Source of the DNA: Ruminococcaceae bacterium UBA1417
GTDB taxonomy: Bacteria > Bacillota > Clostridia > Oscillospirales > Acutalibacteraceae
Reading direction: 5' to 3'
NCBI GenBank assembly: GCA_002305575.1
Contig: DBPP01000024.1
Span: forward strand, 8,053 to 72,052
DNA: 64,000 nucleotides
A program made the translations under genes and the position numbers. Positions within the stretch are counted from its first letter, which is position 1. The number at the start of each line of letters is the position of its first letter. The notes below the pieces were generated by a model. That model was not told the DNA's origin. It saw only the letters and a program-made list of their open reading frames with translations, and ran no database searches. This document shows positions 60,178 to 64,000 of this stretch, one piece after another.

Positions 60178-60654
60178 TCAGGTTTCGTCCCGCAGGAGGG
60201 CGGCCAGCTTTTGGCGTGCGCGCGTCAGCTGCGTGCGGACGGTTGCGGGCTTCTGACGCAGCAGACCGCCGATTTCCTCGGCCGTGTAACCTTCGTAGTA
60301 AAACAGGTGGAGAACGGTGCGGTATTTCGGTGCGAGCGTCTTGAGCGCTTCGTGCAGCTCCAGCATTTCCGGCGCTGAAAAGGGAACTGTGTCCGTCGTC
60401 TCCGGCCGGTTATGCGGCAGAACCCGACGGGCCAAACAGGTCTTGGCGCGGTTGATCGTCACGCGCAGCAGCCACGCCTTGCGGTGCTCCTCGGTCTTCA
60501 AAACCGGTGCGCGCCGGAAATATCGGAAAAAGACCTCTTGAAAAATGTCGTCCGCATCTGCCTTGCTGCGCACATAAGCGAAGGCAAGCCGGTAGACCAT
60601 GTCGCCATATTGCGCGAGCACGGCGTCAAAGCCGTCCGCTGGATTGTCCTGCAT
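60178..60654 (-). CDS. ECF-type RNA polymerase sigma factor
   Basis: 158 residues. Region 2 has DADDIFQEVFFRYFRR near residue 38, and region 4 KYRTVLHLFYYEGYTAEEIGG with a helix-turn-helix. No region 3, as in ECF factors. The ATG at 60654 follows GGGAGGGG. It is the first gene of a sigma/anti-sigma pair. A mobile element lies about 195 bp upstream and may have changed its promoter region. Confidence 0.92.
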   Translation of the reverse strand: MQDNPADGFDAVLAQYGDMVYRLAFAYVRSKADADDIFQEVFFRYFRRAPVLKTEEHRKAWLLRVTINRAKTCLARRVLPHNRPETTDTVPFSAPEMLELHEALKTLAPKYRTVLHLFYYEGYTAEEIGGLLRQKPATVRTQLTRARQKLAALLRDET

Positions 60655-60849
60655 ATGTGTGCCCCTCCCTGTGTGTTTGCCGAAAAACATGTCTTTCAAA
60701 GAGAATACCCTGTAAACCGGACATTTGCTACATCGTGCGCAAATTTTTCAATACAAAAAAGGGATTGCCCGCTTTAGCCGAGGTGCGATAACGAAGGAAA
60801 TATGTAAGGTGGCGGAGCAGCCGAAGGGCTGTGCCGCCGCTTTGCGTTG

Positions 60850-62520
60850 TCAGGCTGTTTTCTTCTTTCGGTTTTGCATACCGAGTCTGCCGTCGAGGGC
60901 AACGCAGTCCTCATCGGCAATATTGATAATGCCCGCGGTCTTGTAGTAAATCTCTATCTTCTGTTTTCTGTGGCCGCTGCTCTTGTCGGGAGCGTGTACC
61001 ACAATTCTGTCAACCAGATCGTTCAGGATTTCCGCAGTGAGTTCCTCAGGATCGGTGTATTTGCGTACATTCCTCAGAAACTGCTGAAGGTCGTGCTGTT
61101 CCTGCTCGCCGCTGTCAATCAGCTCCTGTAATTCAAGGATTGCCGCTTTGACATTCTGCTGTTCTGTTTCGTACTCGGAGGAAAGCTTGTCAAACCGCTC
61201 CGCCGATAGCCTGCCCGACACCATATCTTCATAGATTCGCTTGAAAAGCGTGTCCAAGTCTTCATCACGGCGCTTCAGCGTCACAATGTCAACCTGTGCC
61301 TTTTCAACGGATAATTTTCGTTCTGTATTGGCTTTTTCCATTTCCTTTTTGACAAAGGACGCTTCAAACTGCTGGATATAGGACAGCACGCCCTGAATGT
61401 GGCGAAACACCAATCTGTCCAGCGTTACTGCTCGGATATAGTGCCCGGTGCAGGTTCCTGTATTGCTTCGGTAATTAGCGCAAACAAAGAAATCCTGATT
61501 CCCTTTGAAAGCGTTTGTTGTGCAGTAGTGCAGTTTTGCTCCACAGTCTGCACAGAATACCTTGCCCGAAAAAATGGAAATTTTGCCTGTTGCTGTCGGT
61601 CGGCGTTTGTGTTTGCGGATTTCCTGTACCGTCTCAAAAATATGCCTGTCAACAATGGCAGGGTGGGTATCCTCAAATATCCGGCGGTTTTCCTTTTCAT
61701 TCCACACACGCTTTTTGCTGCGGTAATTCTTAGAGGTTGTCTTGAAGTTTTCGGTATGCCCGATATATTCCAGCTTCTCTAAAATCCCTGCAACGGTTTT
61801 CTGCGCCCACTTGTACGGCTCGGCAGGAAGCAGTTTTCCATCCTTCTGTGTTTTGTATGCCGTTGGAGTCAGCACTTTTTCCACTTTCAGCTTCTTAGCG
61901 ATCTGCGTAGGCCCAAGTCCGTCATAGCACAGCTTGAAGATATACCGCACGGTTTGCGCCGCTTCTTCGTCGATCAGCCACTTATCCTTATCTTCGGCAT
62001 CCTTAACGAATCCGAATGGCGGATTGGTAGTCAGGTGCTTACCACTTTCGCCTTTCATTCGGAAGGTGGACTTGATTTTCTTGGCGGTATCTCTGGCATA
62101 AAGCTCATTGCAGAAGTTGCGGATCGGCGTCATGTCAAATTCCGTCTGTACGGCGGAATCCACATTGTCGTTGACAGCGATAAACCGCACATCATTTTCG
62201 GGAAAAACAATGTCCGTATACATCCCGACCTGCAAATAGTTCCTGCCAAGCCGGGACATATCCTTGACGATAACCGTTCCCACCTTGCCGCTTTCAATAA
62301 GCTGTTCCATTTCCCGAAAAGACGGACGGTCGAAGCTTGTACCTGAATACCCGTCATCCACAAAGAATTGCAGATGTTTGAAGCTGTGCCTTCTCGCATA
62401 GTCCTTTAACAAAGCCTTTTGGTTGACGATACTGTTGCTTTCGCCCTCACGCCCGTCGTCCTGACTTAACCGGCAGTAGAGGGCGGTGATTTTGTTCTGT
62501 TCTGATTGTCTGTTGTTCAA
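60850..62520 (-). CDS. Large serine recombinase of a mobile element
   Basis: 556 residues. Resolvase domain with ALYCRLSQDDGREGESNS (catalytic Ser is in YCRLS near residue 18) and VKDMSRLGRNYL; the recombinase domain follows (TNPPFGFVKD), then the zinc-ribbon FCADCGAKLHYC, and a coiled coil before a DUF4368-like end. Such enzymes excise and integrate Tn4451/Tn5397-like elements. The start is TTG with AAAGGAG upstream. Confidence 0.93.
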   Translation of the reverse strand: MNNRQSEQNKITALYCRLSQDDGREGESNSIVNQKALLKDYARRHSFKHLQFFVDDGYSGTSFDRPSFREMEQLIESGKVGTVIVKDMSRLGRNYLQVGMYTDIVFPENDVRFIAVNDNVDSAVQTEFDMTPIRNFCNELYARDTAKKIKSTFRMKGESGKHLTTNPPFGFVKDAEDKDKWLIDEEAAQTVRYIFKLCYDGLGPTQIAKKLKVEKVLTPTAYKTQKDGKLLPAEPYKWAQKTVAGILEKLEYIGHTENFKTTSKNYRSKKRVWNEKENRRIFEDTHPAIVDRHIFETVQEIRKHKRRPTATGKISIFSGKVFCADCGAKLHYCTTNAFKGNQDFFVCANYRSNTGTCTGHYIRAVTLDRLVFRHIQGVLSYIQQFEASFVKKEMEKANTERKLSVEKAQVDIVTLKRRDEDLDTLFKRIYEDMVSGRLSAERFDKLSSEYETEQQNVKAAILELQELIDSGEQEQHDLQQFLRNVRKYTDPEELTAEILNDLVDRIVVHAPDKSSGHRKQKIEIYYKTAGIINIADEDCVALDGRLGMQNRKKKTA

Positions 62521-62565
62521 AGTAACTCCTTTCCGACAATCGGATACAGTATATTGCGTAATTGC

Positions 62566-62594
62566 AGTATACCATATCCGGAGTCTCGATTCAA
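62566..62594 (-). promoter_or_regulatory. Promoter of the serine recombinase gene
   Basis: On the minus strand TTGAAT (62589-62594), 17-bp spacer, TATACT (62566-62571). CAGTATA occurs twice, 18 bp apart, across this site. Confidence 0.6.
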
Positions 62595-62616
62595 CGCTTT
62601 AAAGCGATAACATCTA

Positions 62617-62883
62617 TCATTCCTGTCTGAATTTGTATCCGAGTTTTCGGATAATGGTATTGATTAAAAATTCGTCACTGTCAGGATTGAACATACCGGC
62701 TACTTCATATTCCGTGTTACCGTCTTTTACTGTAAAGTCCATATCCGGCGGAATGCGGCAGAGTTTTTTTGCCGGTCTTTTTGTATCCATAACAGTAGGA
62801 CGGCTTAAAATCCTGTCAATCTCAGGACGCTGTTTTTCTAACCTTGCAAGGATTTCTTCCAAATCTTTTTCTCTGTCTGTCAT
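62617..62883 (-). CDS. Small mobile-element protein of unknown function
   Basis: 88 residues, charged, with an acidic helical N-terminus (ILARLEKQRPEIDRILS) and a middle GNTEYEVAGMFNP beta segment. I do not recognise it. Its ATG overlaps the relaxase stop by 4 bp, so it belongs to the same operon. Confidence 0.65.
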   Translation of the reverse strand: MTDREKDLEEILARLEKQRPEIDRILSRPTVMDTKRPAKKLCRIPPDMDFTVKDGNTEYEVAGMFNPDSDEFLINTIIRKLGYKFRQE

Positions 62884-64000
62884 CGTGCGTCACGCTCCTT
62901 TCGCTGTGATTTTCTGTTCTGTTCGGCTTCTTTGGCTCTGTATTCGTTGGCATAGAGCAGGTCGGTTTTCTCCTGTATTTTAATTGACCGTTCCTCAATG
63001 CCCATGTTTAGTTTCAGCTGCTTTCGCAAAGTGGTAATCTGCTCCGTAACCCTTGCTTTTTCTTCCCGCAAAATTTCTTTTTCGGCTGGTGAGGCTCGGC
63101 GGATCTTGTTTTGCAGCTTGGTGCGGTAAGCGATCAGTTTATCCATTTCACCCTGCAATCTCTCCCTGTCCGCATACAGGTCGTCAAAGGTTTCAATGCC
63201 GTATTTGCTCATATACCGCACCTGTTCGGACAGCTCCTCCAGCTTTTTTAAATCCTCTTTGAGATAGGGGCTTGTGGGGCGGTAGGTGGTTTTCTTCGGG
63301 AGAACGCCGAGCAGATAGCAGTAGTGCAGATACAGCCGGTAGATATGGCTCGTCTTTTGAAACGGCTTGAACCAGTCCCGCAGGCTCTTCGGCATTTGGG
63401 GCGGATAGGTGATTGCCGCCCTGCGGTTTCCGAAGGAAGCGTAAGCGCCCATTGTCCTTTGGATATGTTCGGGCGTCCATCTTTCATCCAGCGTGTCCAG
63501 CATTGTAAAATGCTCATACTGCGGCAATCGTATCTTCCAATGCTTTCCTGTGAAGTCGGTAATATATCCTTTCCGCCGCAAATACTCCTCCATATAGTAG
63601 GGACGGCGGCTGAAATTGATGGCTTCTTTTACATCTTCACGGTAAACATTGTATCTTGTCGGCCTGCCGCTTTTCTCATCCAGCCATACCTGCCTTGATG
63701 GTGCTTTATGCGGTTTTTCGATAACCGACAAGCCGTGCTCCCGGCAGATTCGGTCGGATGCTTCACGGAGTTTTCTCTGCTCTGTTTTGGAATAGTTGTA
63801 TTTCCTGCCGTCTAAGAAGGAAACCGAATTGAAGCAGAAATGATTGTGCAGATGGTCTTTGTCAAGGTGGGTAGTGACGATGATCTGATACTGTTCTCCC
63901 CACATTTCCTTTGCCAACTGTAAACCGATTTCATGTGCCTGTTCGGGTGTAACTTCGCCGGGCTTGAAGCTTTGATAACCGTGCCAGGCGATATATCCGT
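62880..64000 (-). CDS. MobA/VirD2-type relaxase, N-terminus beyond the window
   Basis: At least 373 residues are visible; the frame runs past the right edge (HGYQSFKPGEVTPEQAHEIG is encoded near it). The relaxase histidine triad is in THLDKDHLHNHF, near the visible start. The rest is helical and charged. It nicks the element's transfer origin so it can be mobilised by a conjugative partner. Together with the recombinase this makes an integrative mobilizable element. Confidence 0.88.
   Translation of the reverse strand, partial: GYIAWHGYQSFKPGEVTPEQAHEIGLQLAKEMWGEQYQIIVTTHLDKDHLHNHFCFNSVSFLDGRKYNYSKTEQRKLREASDRICREHGLSVIEKPHKAPSRQVWLDEKSGRPTRYNVYREDVKEAINFSRRPYYMEEYLRRKGYITDFTGKHWKIRLPQYEHFTMLDTLDERWTPEHIQRTMGAYASFGNRRAAITYPPQMPKSLRDWFKPFQKTSHIYRLYLHYCYLLGVLPKKTTYRPTSPYLKEDLKKLEELSEQVRYMSKYGIETFDDLYADRERLQGEMDKLIAYRTKLQNKIRRASPAEKEILREEKARVTEQITTLRKQLKLNMGIEERSIKIQEKTDLLYANEYRAKEAEQNRKSQRKERDAR

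Overview
The window reads as a low-to-mid GC Gram-positive anaerobe of the Clostridia type (Bacillota). The support is sepF and divIVA beside a PLP-binding yggS gene, mreBCD with a class B penicillin-binding protein, a tRNA-sensing T-box leader on hisS-aspS, a class III (oxygen-sensitive) ribonucleotide reductase, GTP-type PEP carboxykinase, an energy-coupling-factor transporter module, glycogen breakdown genes and purine-rich ribosome binding sites before nearly every gene. Genus cannot be fixed from the sequence alone. No rRNA, tRNA or CRISPR array was seen.

Layout. 1-5.8 kb: cell-division and envelope cluster (HlyD-like adaptor, yggS, sepF, divIVA with an extreme acidic tail, lspA, rluD-type pseudouridine synthase, a small membrane protein). 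5.8-11.1 kb: split transketolase, a coiled-coil protein with tandem repeats, a lone Fe-S hydro-lyase beta subunit, and a PiT phosphate transporter with its DUF47 partner. 11.3-17.1 kb: der, ruvC, ruvA, ruvB, glmM and an rRNA-type methyltransferase. Codon use changes abruptly inside that methyltransferase near 16.7 kb: ATA-rich isoleucine to the left, almost only ATC to the right. This marks either a recombination junction or an assembly join, so gene order across it should not be trusted without reads. 17.1-25.6 kb: EcfA1-EcfA2-EcfT, truA, a DUF5711-like protein, CvpA-like protein, CDP-alcohol phosphatidyltransferase and a Clp ATPase with an N-terminal zinc-finger-like domain.

25.7-36.8 kb is a minus-strand block: a TraX-like membrane protein with two exported Cys/His peptidase-like proteins, a response regulator-sensor kinase operon that also encodes two paralogous membrane-anchored proteins, and a glycogen phosphorylase plus GH13 enzyme pair. 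37.2-46.8 kb returns to the plus strand: zapA, a U32 peptidase, dut, mreB-mreC-mreD-mrdA, a MinD-like ATPase and methylglyoxal synthase. A cluster of DnaA-box-like 9-mers sits before dut.

46.8-50.9 kb is a T-box-controlled hisS-aspS operon ending in a translationally coupled pentapeptide-repeat gene. 51.0-54.4 kb is the most interesting locus: a class III ribonucleotide reductase whose large chain has no C-terminal glycyl-radical loop, followed by a separate 56-residue gene that supplies exactly that loop, then the activase nrdG, all behind a consensus promoter and two NrdR-box-like sites 31 bp apart. 54.5-60.7 kb holds pckG, a tandem GNAT protein, an esterase-like hydrolase and an ECF sigma/anti-sigma pair. 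60.8-64.0 kb is the end of a mobilizable element (large serine recombinase, small accessory protein, relaxase running off the window).
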